The notes under the pieces: generated by a model
What the model saw: only the letters and a program-made list of their open reading frames with translations
What the model was told of the DNA's origin: nothing
Database searches by the model: none
Shown here: positions 1 to 10,539 of the stretch, piece by piece
Position numbering within the stretch: position 1 is the first letter of the stretch
How the letters are laid out: each line of letters opens with the position of its first letter
Origin: an uncultured Acidimicrobiaceae bacterium
Lineage (GTDB): Bacteria; Actinomycetota; Acidimicrobiia; Spongiisociales; SHLN01
Direction of reading: 5' to 3'
Assembly: GCA_947259275.1 (NCBI GenBank)
Contig: CAMYMH010000020.1
Location: 1 to 53,748, forward strand
Length of the DNA: 53,748 nucleotides
Program-made: the position numbers and the translations under genes

Positions 1-188
1 GCATCGGGTCCGCATCTGCGGCCGGCGGGTCCTGCTTTCTCTCTCCTCATCGGGGGCGCACCCTCCAGAGGTGGCTTTGGTCCTTCGTCCCCTCCATGAG
101 GGAGGGGTGCCTCCGACGAAGGAGGAGGCGGGGTGGGGGAGGGATAGACGACTATTTCAGTGCTCTCGCTGATGGGTGGGGCCTTGGG
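1..188. repeat. Intergenic region with one palindromic repeat copy
   Basis: No gene is visible. At about 89-146 there is a forward copy of the GC-rich intergenic repeat family that recurs at 7.4, 10.3 and 32.1-32.7 kb. It starts with a 7-bp stem (CCCCTCC at 89-95, GGAGGGG at 101-107), continues with a variable hairpin and ends in a GGCGGGGTGGGGGAGG-like tail. It lies just downstream of the minus-strand putative immunity gene, so it could also affect transcript 3' ends. Confidence 0.6.
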
Positions 189-581
189 TTAGTCGTCGCC
201 CTTATCTGACTCTGTTTCCGCTTCCTCGATGTCGTAGATGCCGTCGGTGCGACGAACGATTTCGAAGAGAATCGATGCTGCCAGAGCTCGTACCTCTTCG
301 AGTCGAGGGTCCGCCAGGATGTCGGCTGGGGACCGACGATCGTCGATCTTTCTGAGCAGCACACCGAGATCAACGAGTGCGGCGTCAACCGGCTCCCCAA
401 AAACGGGTCGACCCAGATCGAGCTCCTTGCCGAGGGCGCTGTCATCGAAGAGGGCGCAGTGAGCTTCAACCAGCGAGCCCATCTGGTCCTCCAACGCACC
501 TGTCCAGAGCTGCCGTTGATACTCCGCGTCTGCCAGCTCGGCCAACGCGTTGCGGATGATTCGGTGCCCGATCCACTTCAT
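189..581 (-). CDS. Hypothetical protein, putative immunity protein for the adjacent toxin
   Basis: A 130-aa acidic, mostly helical protein with no signal peptide or membrane segment and no domain that I recognise. Its ATG overlaps the stop of the large upstream gene by four bases (ATGA), so the two are very likely translationally coupled. In polymorphic toxin systems the small gene immediately downstream of the toxin normally encodes the cognate immunity protein; the size, acidity (tail rich in Glu and Asp) and position all fit. The immunity role is inferred from context only. Confidence 0.6.
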   Translation of the reverse strand: MKWIGHRIIRNALAELADAEYQRQLWTGALEDQMGSLVEAHCALFDDSALGKELDLGRPVFGEPVDAALVDLGVLLRKIDDRRSPADILADPRLEEVRALAASILFEIVRRTDGIYDIEEAETESDKGDD

Positions 582-2455
582 TCGAACAGCTCCGGCAAAA
601 AGCGAAAATTCCTAAGCGGAATGTGGGCTGCCGCCGCGTGTGCTGAGGAGAGCGGTCGGCCCTCGAGGTCGAGGGGCTGGCCGTTTCGTTGCCAGCGAAC
701 GTAGGGGGCTTGCGACCCCGGGTACGGGCTGTCCGGATCTCCCTGCATGACGCGGACCGAGTTTCCTCTGTTGGAGGGGTCATAATACTCGGTGCCTCCC
801 GCCGTCCTGGTTCCGTCTATCCGCCAGCTGTCTGGCACGCCGGGCGGCCGGACCCGGGTTCCGGCTGCAGGAATGAACCCGCCTCCTGCCAGGCCGAGGT
901 CGCCGGAGGCGGTATTCCGCCGCCGGGTGATAGCTCCGGTTTCGTCCTCGAGGTCGCTGAGGAGGTCGTCGAGGCGGGTCTTCAGGGTGGCTCGGATGGC
1001 GGTGGCGTCGAAGTGTCGGAGCCGGCCGATGGAGTCCGGGGTGAGAGCGTCGATGCGGCGAAGGGCGGTGGCGAGGCGGGCGAGAGCAGTGCCACGGGTG
1101 GCGGCGGTGCCTACTCCGGCAGTGGCGACCCCGGCGGCGATGTCGGGGACGAGCCCGCCGAGCCAGTAGGCGGGGTTGTCCTCGAGGGTGTCGATGTCGG
1201 CGATCTGATACAGGAAGTCACCGGGGGAGTCGAAGGCGAACTCGAGCAGCCGTCCGATGTCTCCCCAGTTTTGTGACCATTGGTGGGTGTCGGTCAGGGC
1301 CTGGAAAGTGAGTCCGTAGATGCCGTCCCAGATTCCGGTGAGGGCTCCTCCGATACCCTTGAAGAATTCCCCGGCCGGGTGCCTGTGTTCTTGGGCTGTT
1401 TGCATTTCCGCTTGGAAATGGTCGGCGGCATGGAGCAGATCGGCCAGCGTGCCGTGCTCCGCCAGATGTGCCGTGCCGGCTTGCCGGTCGCCGTCGGACA
1501 AGCTGGTGAGGGTGGTGAGCGCAGCCGCCAATGCGAACTCTGCATCCTCTTCTCCGAGGCTGAGGGTGGCCCGATAGGCTAGGTCGATCCGGACCGGTGG
1601 TGGGGCGTGCAGGATGGCGGCGGCGAGGATGTCTAGGCCCTTGTCCTCGACCCTCATGATCCGCCAGATCTCGGTACCGGAAAGGCGGGCGGTGAGGGAT
1701 GCGAACAGCTGGGTTTCTTCGGAGATGCTGAGGTTGCCGCCCCGGGCGCCGTCGAGTTCTCGCAGAATCCGGGACCAATTCCCATCAGTGAGGGTTGCGG
1801 AGACCCGGGTGGCAGTGGCGGGGTCGAGCGAATCGAAGATGGCTCCGATTTCGAGCAGCTCTCCCCGGGAGACGTCTCCCAAGAATCCCTGATCCAATAA
1901 CTTCTCGATCCGCTTGACTGAGGAAACTGCCGCCTCAACATCCGGAGGTCGAAGGTTGAGGTGGTACAAGTAGTACGAGGCGAGGGCTCTCCACACGTCC
2001 CATCCCTCACCGGGTTCCTCGACCGCCAGTGCCGAGGCCAGGGCATGCAGCTGAGCCCACCACTCGGCTTGCAGACGCGCTACCTGGCCTTCGACCAGGT
2101 GATGGGGCACCACCGATAGGCGGTCGATCTTCGCCCGGATGTCATCGAGCCGCTCCTGACCCAGCTCCACCAGCCTCGGCAGCGCCTCATCCGCCGAACC
2201 CAGCAGACCCACCGTGTGGGCCCATTCGGCTCTCGGATCCCCGCCCCGGACCGAGCTGATTGCGGTGTCGATCCTGCGGGCCCATCCTTCGGTGAACGCC
2301 TCGACTTCCAGCAAGGGGAGCAGATCGGCGTGTTCGCCGACTCGAATCAGGATGGCTCTGGATAGGCGGCGGATGGAAGCCACCTCATCGGCGGTCCGGG
2401 CCAGGTCGGCCCGTCGGTCCATCAGCCTCTCAGTGTCTATCCCTACCCAAGGCAC
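578..2455 (-). CDS. Polymorphic-toxin-like protein, large helical N-terminus and toxin-like C-terminal domain
   Basis: About 625 aa if started at the GTG at 2455. Residues 1-400 are helical and resemble the pre-toxin part of secreted actinobacterial polymorphic toxins. A hydrophobic Ala/Gly/Val stretch lies near residues 430-452. The last ~75 residues form a compact domain with EYYDPSNRGNSVRVMQGDP, PYVRWQRNGQPLD and AAAHIPLRNF; this pattern resembles C-terminal modules I recall from RHS and CDI-type toxins, probably RNase-like, but I cannot name the family. The longest frame starts at a TTG at 2491, which is itself a consensus -35 box, so translation must start later. GTG 2455 lies 7 nt after the -10 box, like other leaderless starts here; ATG 2422 is the alternative. 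Confidence 0.6.
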   Translation of the reverse strand: MPWVGIDTERLMDRRADLARTADEVASIRRLSRAILIRVGEHADLLPLLEVEAFTEGWARRIDTAISSVRGGDPRAEWAHTVGLLGSADEALPRLVELGQERLDDIRAKIDRLSVVPHHLVEGQVARLQAEWWAQLHALASALAVEEPGEGWDVWRALASYYLYHLNLRPPDVEAAVSSVKRIEKLLDQGFLGDVSRGELLEIGAIFDSLDPATATRVSATLTDGNWSRILRELDGARGGNLSISEETQLFASLTARLSGTEIWRIMRVEDKGLDILAAAILHAPPPVRIDLAYRATLSLGEEDAEFALAAALTTLTSLSDGDRQAGTAHLAEHGTLADLLHAADHFQAEMQTAQEHRHPAGEFFKGIGGALTGIWDGIYGLTFQALTDTHQWSQNWGDIGRLLEFAFDSPGDFLYQIADIDTLEDNPAYWLGGLVPDIAAGVATAGVGTAATRGTALARLATALRRIDALTPDSIGRLRHFDATAIRATLKTRLDDLLSDLEDETGAITRRRNTASGDLGLAGGGFIPAAGTRVRPPGVPDSWRIDGTRTAGGTEYYDPSNRGNSVRVMQGDPDSPYPGSQAPYVRWQRNGQPLDLEGRPLSSAHAAAAHIPLRNFRFLPELFE

Positions 2456-2462
2456 TCTTAAA

Positions 2463-2491
2463 AACATACTAAACAGTGTTGAATATGTCAA
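2463..2491 (-). promoter_or_regulatory. Near-consensus promoter of the toxin gene
   Basis: On the minus strand TTGACA (2491-2486) is followed by a 17-nt spacer and TATGTT (2468-2463). Seven bases later comes GTG (2455). The surrounding ~60 bp are unusually AT-rich for this genome. This is the best sigma70-like promoter seen in the window. Confidence 0.7.
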
Positions 2492-2536
2492 AATAGTGCT
2501 AGATAACAGCGGGCAATTCCGTGGTCCTCAGCCGCG

Positions 2537-2956
2537 TCAGGGCGTGGTGATTTGGCGGATTCGCACGAGACGACTGGCGTCTTGCAGATAGGCGGGGGCC
2601 TTGAACTCTGGCGATTCGGTGTCCCGCAACCACTCCTTCGGGCGGTGGCCGACCTCGCGAGCGCACACACACTCAAACGTCAGCACATCGTCGCGGGTGT
2701 AGAGGACCTCGCTGTTGGGGATGTACACCGTGGTCTTCAGGAACGGGCAGTAAGCCGAAAGCGTGCCCTCGTCGAGCTCCCGGTCCTCAGGAGTGAGCGC
2801 CCGGCGCACCCGGTAGGCCCGCTCCCGGAGTTCGTCGAGTTCCTTGCGCGACTCGGCCAGCTTGAAGATGTTGTCGGTGGTGGCAGCCAGGTCCATGTGG
2901 CGATGCCATCCTGCCAGCAGCGCTTCGAACGCGTCGTTGAACACCTGGTGCAACAT
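2537..2956 (-). CDS. Hypothetical protein
   Basis: A 139-aa soluble protein of unknown family. It has a helical N-terminal half rich in Glu and Arg (residues 1-60) and a more beta-like C-terminal half containing CPFLKTTVYIPNSEVLYTRD and ECVCAREVGHR. The three Cys and one His there could bind metal, but spacing does not match a zinc ribbon that I know. It has no signal peptide. No clear ribosome binding site precedes the ATG at 2956. It lies upstream of the toxin gene in the same direction but is separated by the toxin's own promoter, so it need not be functionally linked. Confidence 0.5.
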   Translation of the reverse strand: MLHQVFNDAFEALLAGWHRHMDLAATTDNIFKLAESRKELDELRERAYRVRRALTPEDRELDEGTLSAYCPFLKTTVYIPNSEVLYTRDDVLTFECVCAREVGHRPKEWLRDTESPEFKAPAYLQDASRLVRIRQITTP

Positions 2957-2989
2957 GGGATTGGTATCGGAACGCGGTCGATCCCTCTA

Positions 2990-3060
2990 AAGCGCTCAAC
3001 CACCGACCGCGAACCGCCAACCGCCCACCGCAAGAATCTCCGGTCACCGGTGGGCGGAGG
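2990..3060. repeat. Copy of a second dispersed repeat (CGGTGGGCGGTT type)
   Basis: The segment contains ACCGCGAACCGCCAACCG followed by CCCACCGC, and then a nearby inverted CGGTGGGCGG. The same motif occurs at about 33605-33690 beside the tRNA. The segment is GC-rich and non-coding. Confidence 0.45.
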
Positions 3061-3063
3061 GCT

Positions 3064-3088
3064 GCTATCTGAGCGAAGCTCAGATAGC
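3064..3088 (-). terminator. Perfect 11-bp hairpin overlapping the plsB stop codon
   Basis: GCTATCTGAGC (3064-3074), triloop GAA, GCTCAGATAGC (3078-3088). The right arm starts at the last base of the plsB TAG stop. There is no U-tract. The position suggests transcript termination or 3'-end protection. Confidence 0.55.
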
Positions 3089-5409
3089 TAATGCCCGACC
3101 CACCGCCGGGTTGCCAGCGACTCGATGACCGCGATTCGTCTGAGCACGTCTCGGATCTCATCACCGAAAGCCCCTAGCTCTGCCGCCGTGCATTCCTCGT
3201 CGAGTAGGCCTCGATTCTCAGCCAGCTGGTAGGCAGACTCGAACAGGACCTTGGAAACCGACTCCTCGGCCGCGATGCGGTTCTGGAGCCGATACTGCTT
3301 GCCGAGCGCCATGGATTGATCGATGGCCTCCTTTTTCTCCATCGGTTCTCCGGCGATGGCGAGCACGTCGGCTACGACCTGATAGGCCTCCAGGAACGGT
3401 CGAAGCGCCCAATGGGAGCGGAGGATGCGCAATTCCCGCAGCAGTTGGCGAACGGATTCGGCGCTCTCATCCAGCCGGTTTTCCCAACCGGGCTCACGGT
3501 GGGCTAGCTCCTGGTGAATCTGCTCGCGATAGACGTCTTTCTCCGAGAAAAAGAACTCGTACTTGAGGAGATCGCGCAGCGCCATGACCTCGTCCCAGAA
3601 GACCCGGCGCTGGTCGTCTTGGGTCTCGCCCGCTTTGACGAGGGCCAACTCGGCGATTGCCCCGGTGATGAAGAAGTGAACCACGGTGTTGCGGTAGTAG
3701 GCGGCGGCGTGATGCTGATTCGGTTGGATACGCCACACCGCCTCGATCCCGCCCTCGAAGGCCGAGATGATGTTCTGCTGGACCAGCAAGTTGAGCACCG
3801 CCCCCAGCTCGGGCTTGGTATCGAGGGGATCGTCGATGGTGGTCGGCAGCTGGCGCTGATCGATGTAGGCGTTCAACTCAACGGTGTATTCGGTGATCTC
3901 CTGCAACGTGAGGGCCCGGTCCTCGTTGGCGAGCATGGCGATGGTGACCAGCGCTGAGGGCGTGATCGGGGTTACCTCATTGATCCGGCGACTTACCTCG
4001 AACGCCAGCTTGCGGATCTCGATGGTGTGCTCATCGGGCTCGTGCCCGACCGTCACCTCCTTGGACACAGAGATTGGCTCACCGAAGCGAAGGTGCACCT
4101 TGCCCCCTCGCAGCTGCAGCCGCCGGATGGTGCGGACCAGCCATCCGGCACCTTCGGTGTCCTTGCTCTCTCCCCGCTGTTCGGCGGCGTACGAACCGAC
4201 GTCGATGATCTGGTCGTAGGCGATGGAGGTGGGGATGAGAAACACCTCGTCGCTCTTGCCACGCCGGTATGAGTCGGCCACGTAGCTGAGCATGCCGAAT
4301 CGGGGTGACCGGAGCTTGCCGAGCCGCGAGCGGCCACCCTCGATATACCACTCCAACGGGAACCGCCGCTCGAGCAGGAAATCGATGTATGAGCGCAAGA
4401 CTGCCTTGTAGAGCTCGTTGTCCTTGAAGCTGCGTCGAATGAAGAAGACTCCGGCCCGGCGCAGAACGGGTCCGATGGGGAAGAAGTTCATATTGATGCC
4501 GCCGGCGGTGTGGTTGGGCGGAAAATCGTTCTCCCACAACAGGTAGCTCAAGACGAGATGGTCGAAGTTGGACTTGTGTGAGGGCAGGAACACCAGCGGC
4601 GCCCGCTGCCCAAGGGCGTACAGCTCCTGGAGCTCGCCACGGTCGTAGACCATGCCCGTGTAGGCCTTGCCATGCAGCCAGTGCACTGCGTTGGCCACCA
4701 GGTCGATCACGATCGGGCTGTGGGTGGCGGCGATTTCCTTCAAATACCGATTGGACTTGCGCAAGGCCCACTCGCCTGGCTTGCTCTCGGCGCGGCCGAT
4801 GTCGATGACCCGCTGTTGAAAGTCGTGACGGCTCACGATGTCTTCCTGCACGAACTTGGGCACCTTGTACCGGTTGCCCCGCAGCTCACGCTCGGCCCGT
4901 TCCAGGGCAAGCCAGGCGCGATGGGCGACGAACTCGGTGAAGTCCTCGAGTTGGGCCTGCTCGGCCCAGGCAGCCCGGAGGGTGCTGAGTGGTGCCGGGG
5001 CTCCCGCCACCAGCCGAACCCGGTCGGGATGCCTCGCCCACACCCAGTGAGCCCGGAGCGGATCCGGGTCGCGGGGGTCGCCTTTCACGACGAGGTCGCT
5101 GAGGCGGATACGCCTGACCCCGCCGCGGTCCTCGGCCAGCCACACGACGCGAAGGGGTACCAGCAACGGATCATCGGTCCTACCGAGCGTCGCACGCAGC
5201 ACCGGGCTCAACCGGCGGTGGCGCCGATGGCGCCGTGAAGAGGGAATGTCTGCGGTCTCGACATATGCCTGGGAGGGCTGGGTGCGCTCGATCCAGTCGT
5301 GAATCATGTCCCGCTCTAGGCGGTTTGAGGTGTCGAGCAGAAAGGCGATCGGGCGCCCCTCGCTGCGGGGCCAGGCCGGCTCGTCGACCAGCGGCTTCGT
5401 CGAGGTCAT
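3088..5409 (-). CDS. plsB: Glycerol-3-phosphate 1-O-acyltransferase, PlsB family
   Basis: 773 aa, close to the usual ~800 aa of PlsB. It transfers an acyl group to the sn-1 position of glycerol 3-phosphate, the first step of membrane phospholipid synthesis, at the cytoplasmic membrane. The catalytic HX4D motif is HKSNFD (H278, D283), followed by GGINMNFFPIGPVLRRAG with FFIRRSF, then the substrate-binding EGGRSR block and the IPTSIAYDQ block, in family order. The C-terminal ~250 residues form the PlsB-specific helical region. On the minus strand a TACAAT box lies 7 nt before the ATG with no Shine-Dalgarno, so the mRNA is probably leaderless. The neighbouring prenyl synthase gene is in the same direction but has its own -10 box. 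Confidence 0.9.
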   Translation of the reverse strand: MTSTKPLVDEPAWPRSEGRPIAFLLDTSNRLERDMIHDWIERTQPSQAYVETADIPSSRRHRRHRRLSPVLRATLGRTDDPLLVPLRVVWLAEDRGGVRRIRLSDLVVKGDPRDPDPLRAHWVWARHPDRVRLVAGAPAPLSTLRAAWAEQAQLEDFTEFVAHRAWLALERAERELRGNRYKVPKFVQEDIVSRHDFQQRVIDIGRAESKPGEWALRKSNRYLKEIAATHSPIVIDLVANAVHWLHGKAYTGMVYDRGELQELYALGQRAPLVFLPSHKSNFDHLVLSYLLWENDFPPNHTAGGINMNFFPIGPVLRRAGVFFIRRSFKDNELYKAVLRSYIDFLLERRFPLEWYIEGGRSRLGKLRSPRFGMLSYVADSYRRGKSDEVFLIPTSIAYDQIIDVGSYAAEQRGESKDTEGAGWLVRTIRRLQLRGGKVHLRFGEPISVSKEVTVGHEPDEHTIEIRKLAFEVSRRINEVTPITPSALVTIAMLANEDRALTLQEITEYTVELNAYIDQRQLPTTIDDPLDTKPELGAVLNLLVQQNIISAFEGGIEAVWRIQPNQHHAAAYYRNTVVHFFITGAIAELALVKAGETQDDQRRVFWDEVMALRDLLKYEFFFSEKDVYREQIHQELAHREPGWENRLDESAESVRQLLRELRILRSHWALRPFLEAYQVVADVLAIAGEPMEKKEAIDQSMALGKQYRLQNRIAAEESVSKVLFESAYQLAENRGLLDEECTAAELGAFGDEIRDVLRRIAVIESLATRRWVGH

Positions 5410-5455
5410 AGGCGCGATTGTACGGGGTGTCCGGCCGACCTGCCGGTCGCGCTCG

Positions 5456-6454
5456 TCAGGCCGCTCGAGCTTGGTCGATTTGGCCCATGAGGTACGAGCC
5501 GAGACCGCGCATCACTTCCCGGGCCTCGGAGATCGAGAGCTCGTCGAGGGTTTTCTCGGCGCGGCGGATGCGATGTTCGGCATCGGAGATCGCCACCTCG
5601 ACGTAGCCGCCGCCGCGTACTATCCCCAGCACCCGGTCGATAGTGGCGGCCGGGTACGGCCGGCCATGGCCGAGCAGCTCACGGAGCTCCTCGCCGGGCG
5701 TGTCGGCCAGAGCCGCCAGCACCGGCAGGGTGAAGGTGCCCTCTCCCACGTCTGAGCCGGCCGGCTTGCCGAGGAACTCGCTCGAGGCCACCAGGTCGAG
5801 CACGTCATCGATGAGCTGGAATGCCACCCCCAGATCCCACGCCCAGGTGCTGACGGCGTCGGTTGTGGCAGGATCGGCATCTGAGGCCATGGCTCCGAGG
5901 TGGGCGGCGGTCCGAATCAGGCTGGCGGTCTTGTCCTCGATCACCTGGTAGTAGTCGGCGGGTCCATGCATGGTGTCGCCCGCCAATTGCAGCTCGAGGA
6001 CCTGCCCTTCGCACAACTGCGCATATGTCTGAGCGAGGAGAATCACCCCTTCCAATCCGAGGCTCCTGGCGGCCAACTCCGAGGCGCGGGCGAGCGTGAA
6101 GTCACCGGCGAGGATGGCGATGGTGTTGTCCCAGTTGTGATTGGCCGAGGCGCGGCTCCGCCTGCTATCGGCCTCGTCGATGACATCATCGTGATACAGG
6201 CTGCCAACGTGAATCAGCTCGACGGCGACGCCGGCGTCGACCGCCCGCTGGTCGCGGGTGGGGCCCAGCTCGGCGGCCAGTTGGGCGAGCAGCGGCCGGA
6301 ATCGTTTGCCGCCTGCGATCAGATAGTGGCGGGCGATCTTGCTCAGGAACTGGTTGGAGCTGTCGGTGACGTCGATGAGGCGCGACTCCACCAGCTGCAT
6401 GCGGTCCCAGACCGGAGGCATGGGAACCAGTTGTTCGATCGAGGGGGTCTCCAT
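5456..6454 (-). CDS. Polyprenyl diphosphate synthase (trans-isoprenyl)
   Basis: 332 aa from the ATG at 6454. The enzyme condenses isopentenyl diphosphate onto an allylic diphosphate to make the long-chain prenyl tail of a quinone or related lipid. Visible motifs are GGKRFRP (residues 48-54), the first Asp-rich motif in LYHDDVIDEAD (D89, D90, D93) and the second in QLIDDVLD. A longer open frame reaches 6610, but its first 52 residues are Arg/Pro-rich and unlike the family. A TACACT box on the minus strand sits 7 nt before ATG 6454, supporting a leaderless start there. Chain length and final product cannot be read from the sequence; heptaprenyl/octaprenyl (HepT/IspB-like) is likeliest. Confidence 0.88.
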   Translation of the reverse strand: METPSIEQLVPMPPVWDRMQLVESRLIDVTDSSNQFLSKIARHYLIAGGKRFRPLLAQLAAELGPTRDQRAVDAGVAVELIHVGSLYHDDVIDEADSRRSRASANHNWDNTIAILAGDFTLARASELAARSLGLEGVILLAQTYAQLCEGQVLELQLAGDTMHGPADYYQVIEDKTASLIRTAAHLGAMASDADPATTDAVSTWAWDLGVAFQLIDDVLDLVASSEFLGKPAGSDVGEGTFTLPVLAALADTPGEELRELLGHGRPYPAATIDRVLGIVRGGGYVEVAISDAEHRIRRAEKTLDELSISEAREVMRGLGSYLMGQIDQARAA

Positions 6455-6527
6455 GAGCATCAGTGTAGGTGGGGGGCGGGTGCTCGAACAGGGTGAATGA
6501 CCCGGTCTTCCAGTTATGGGCGGCCCG

Positions 6528-6533
6528 TACAAT
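6528..6533 (+). promoter_or_regulatory. -10 box of the Clp N-domain gene
   Basis: TACAAT ends 6 nt before the ATG at 6540, and no Shine-Dalgarno is present. This is consistent with a leaderless mRNA. The divergent prenyl synthase has its own -10 (TACACT, minus strand) in the same ~85-bp intergenic region. Confidence 0.55.
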
Positions 6534-6539
6534 CGAGCC

Positions 6540-7382
6540 ATGTTCGAGCGATTCACCGAGCGAGCACGACGGGTGGTTGTCCTATCCCAGGAGGAGGCTC
6601 GCCTTCTCAATCACAATTACATCGGTACCGAGCACGTTCTTCTCGGGTTGATTCACGAGGACTCGGGCATCGCGGCCCGGGCCCTTGGTCGTATGGGGAT
6701 CCATCTCGAGGCCGTCCGCGGCCAGGTGATCGCGATTATCGGGCAGGGGTCGCAGGTTGAGAGCGGCCATATCCCGTTCACGCCAAGGGCCAAGAAGGTG
6801 ATGGAGCTCTCGATGCGCGAGTCGCTCCAGCTCGGCCACAACTACATCGGCACCGAGCATCTGTTGCTGGGTCTGATTCGCGAGGGTGAAGGGGTCGGTG
6901 CCCAGGTCCTTTACAAGCTCGGAGCCGACCTGCACTCGGTACGCAAGACCGTGATCCAGTTGCTTGCCGGGGTATCGAGCGAGGAGCTCTCCGGCGTAAT
7001 GGAAGAGGAGATCGACTACCCGGAGAATCCGTACGATCGCATGCTGGCCGAGGACGCCGAATCCACCCTGTTGCTCCACAGCGGTCCCGGGCCACCCGAC
7101 GTCCGGCGCGGCGGTGTCATGGGTTTGGTGAACCCGCTCCGCATCGGACCGAGGGAAATTGGCCTTCTTGTGCTGCTGGTGGCCGGCGTCCTGGCGGGTG
7201 ACTCGGGATCCGCCTGGTACGCGGCCGGTGCGATCGCCGCCATCGTCGCGGCCACCGTGATAGCGCTGCGAACGGTGGCGTGGTCGTGGTGGCACACCGA
7301 TCGTTGGGCGCGCGCGGTCGGCATCGTCATTGCACTTGCCGTCGGCACTGCAGCCGTGCTCTTCTTCGCAAGCGCGATCTGA
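6540..7382 (+). CDS. Membrane-anchored stand-alone Clp N-domain protein
   Basis: 280 aa. Residues 1-145 hold two tandem Clp N-terminal (Clp_R) repeats, each with NHNYIGTEH / GHNYIGTEH and LLGLI, nearly identical to the first 145 residues of the downstream ClpC. Instead of AAA+ modules there is an acidic linker ([12 protein letters not shown], about 156-167), then three hydrophobic segments at about 206-220, 226-244 and 257-278. There is no Walker motif and no peptidase, so it cannot unfold protein itself. In ClpC the N domain binds adaptors and substrates; this protein could tether those adaptors at the membrane, compete with ClpC for them, or titrate them. It probably arose by partial duplication of clpC. 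The start [10 protein letters not shown] matches that of ClpC. Confidence 0.85.
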   Translation: MFERFTERARRVVVLSQEEARLLNHNYIGTEHVLLGLIHEDSGIAARALGRMGIHLEAVRGQVIAIIGQGSQVESGHIPFTPRAKKVMELSMRESLQLGHNYIGTEHLLLGLIREGEGVGAQVLYKLGADLHSVRKTVIQLLAGVSSEELSGVMEEEIDYPENPYDRMLAEDAESTLLLHSGPGPPDVRRGGVMGLVNPLRIGPREIGLLVLLVAGVLAGDSGSAWYAAGAIAAIVAATVIALRTVAWSWWHTDRWARAVGIVIALAVGTAAVLFFASAI

Positions 7383-7703
7383 TTCACCTCCCCCACGGAG
7401 TGGTGGAGGCCGGGATGGGGTGGGCAGGCTACCTCCCACTCCGCTTGGGACCATGGGAGGGGTAGCGCGTTCACCCCATCCCCGACCCGTCCCGCTCTGC
7501 TTCGCTTCATGGAAGGGGTATGGGAACACACCGGCCCCAGGCGGCGTTACCACTTCCCCGGCCCGCTAAAGGGCAGCGGCAAAGAAGCCGAGTGACCCTA
7601 AATGAGCCGGAAAGAAGGCACTGTTAGCTAGAACATTGCCAGCGGTATACTCCGCGCACGGCGTGCCACACAGGGCTCGCCGGATTGATTAGGAGGAACG
7701 AGG
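7383..7703 (+). repeat. clpC leader region with palindromic repeats and a candidate promoter
   Basis: From about 7385 to 7560 the sequence holds diverged copies of the GC-rich intergenic repeat family (CCTCCCCCAC, GATGGGGTGGGC, CCCCATCCCCGACCC, CTGCTTCGCTTC). Nearer clpC lies TATACT (7646-7651), a plausible -10 with only a weak -35 17 nt upstream, followed by a ~50-nt leader and a strong AGGAGG (7691-7696). No separate gene is seen. Confidence 0.5.
7691..7696 (+). promoter_or_regulatory. Strong Shine-Dalgarno for clpC
   Basis: A perfect AGGAGG lies 7 nt before the GTG at 7704 and fixes that start. It contrasts with the many leaderless genes around it and suggests strong translation of ClpC. 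Confidence 0.8.
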
Positions 7704-10213
<2,510 letters not shown>

Positions 10214-10214
<1 letters not shown>

Positions 10215-10232
10215 GCGAGGCGAAGCCTCGCC
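10214..10232 (+). terminator. Hairpin overlapping the clpC stop codon
   Basis: GGCGAGGC, triloop GAA, GCCTCGCC. The left arm begins at the last base of the TAG stop. There is no U-tract. It has the same architecture as the hairpins at the plsB and rlmB stop codons. Confidence 0.55.
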
Positions 10233-10539
10233 GGCTATCGGCCTCCGGCCGCCGGCAAGAGCGACGTGTTCTTCCTTCCCCTTGAGGGGAAGGTGGACTC
10301 GGAGCGAAGCTCCGAGGACGGATGGGGGGAGGCGTGGACCTCCTCTGCCGGGTGTAACGGGGAGGCTCCTGGTCACCCCCACCCCGACCTCGCTTCGCTC
10401 GGCCACCCCGCCCTCAGGGCGGGGAAGGAGAGTGGTCGGGTAGTGGGGTTCTTCGGTTCCCACCAGGAGTCAGCTGGTCGGGAAGTTCTGGCTGGCCGGA
10501 GGCCGGAGGCCGGGGGCCGATCGCTACGCTCCCCGCACG
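10215..10539. repeat. Intergenic pair of facing palindromic repeats
   Basis: A forward copy (about 10270-10336) carries CTTCCCC-TTGA-GGGGAAG, then a perfect 8-bp hairpin with GAA triloop at 10298-10316, then GGACGGATGGGGGGAGG. A reverse copy (about 10374-10430) carries CCCCCACCCCGACC, TCGCTTCGCTCGG and CCCGCCCTCAGGGCGGG. The two face each other as REP/BIME pairs do. No gene is seen in this gap. Confidence 0.65.

Noticed and set aside
2456..2491. Toxin gene start at TTG 2491
   Set aside because: That codon is the -35 element of a near-consensus promoter, so it would lie upstream of the transcription start.
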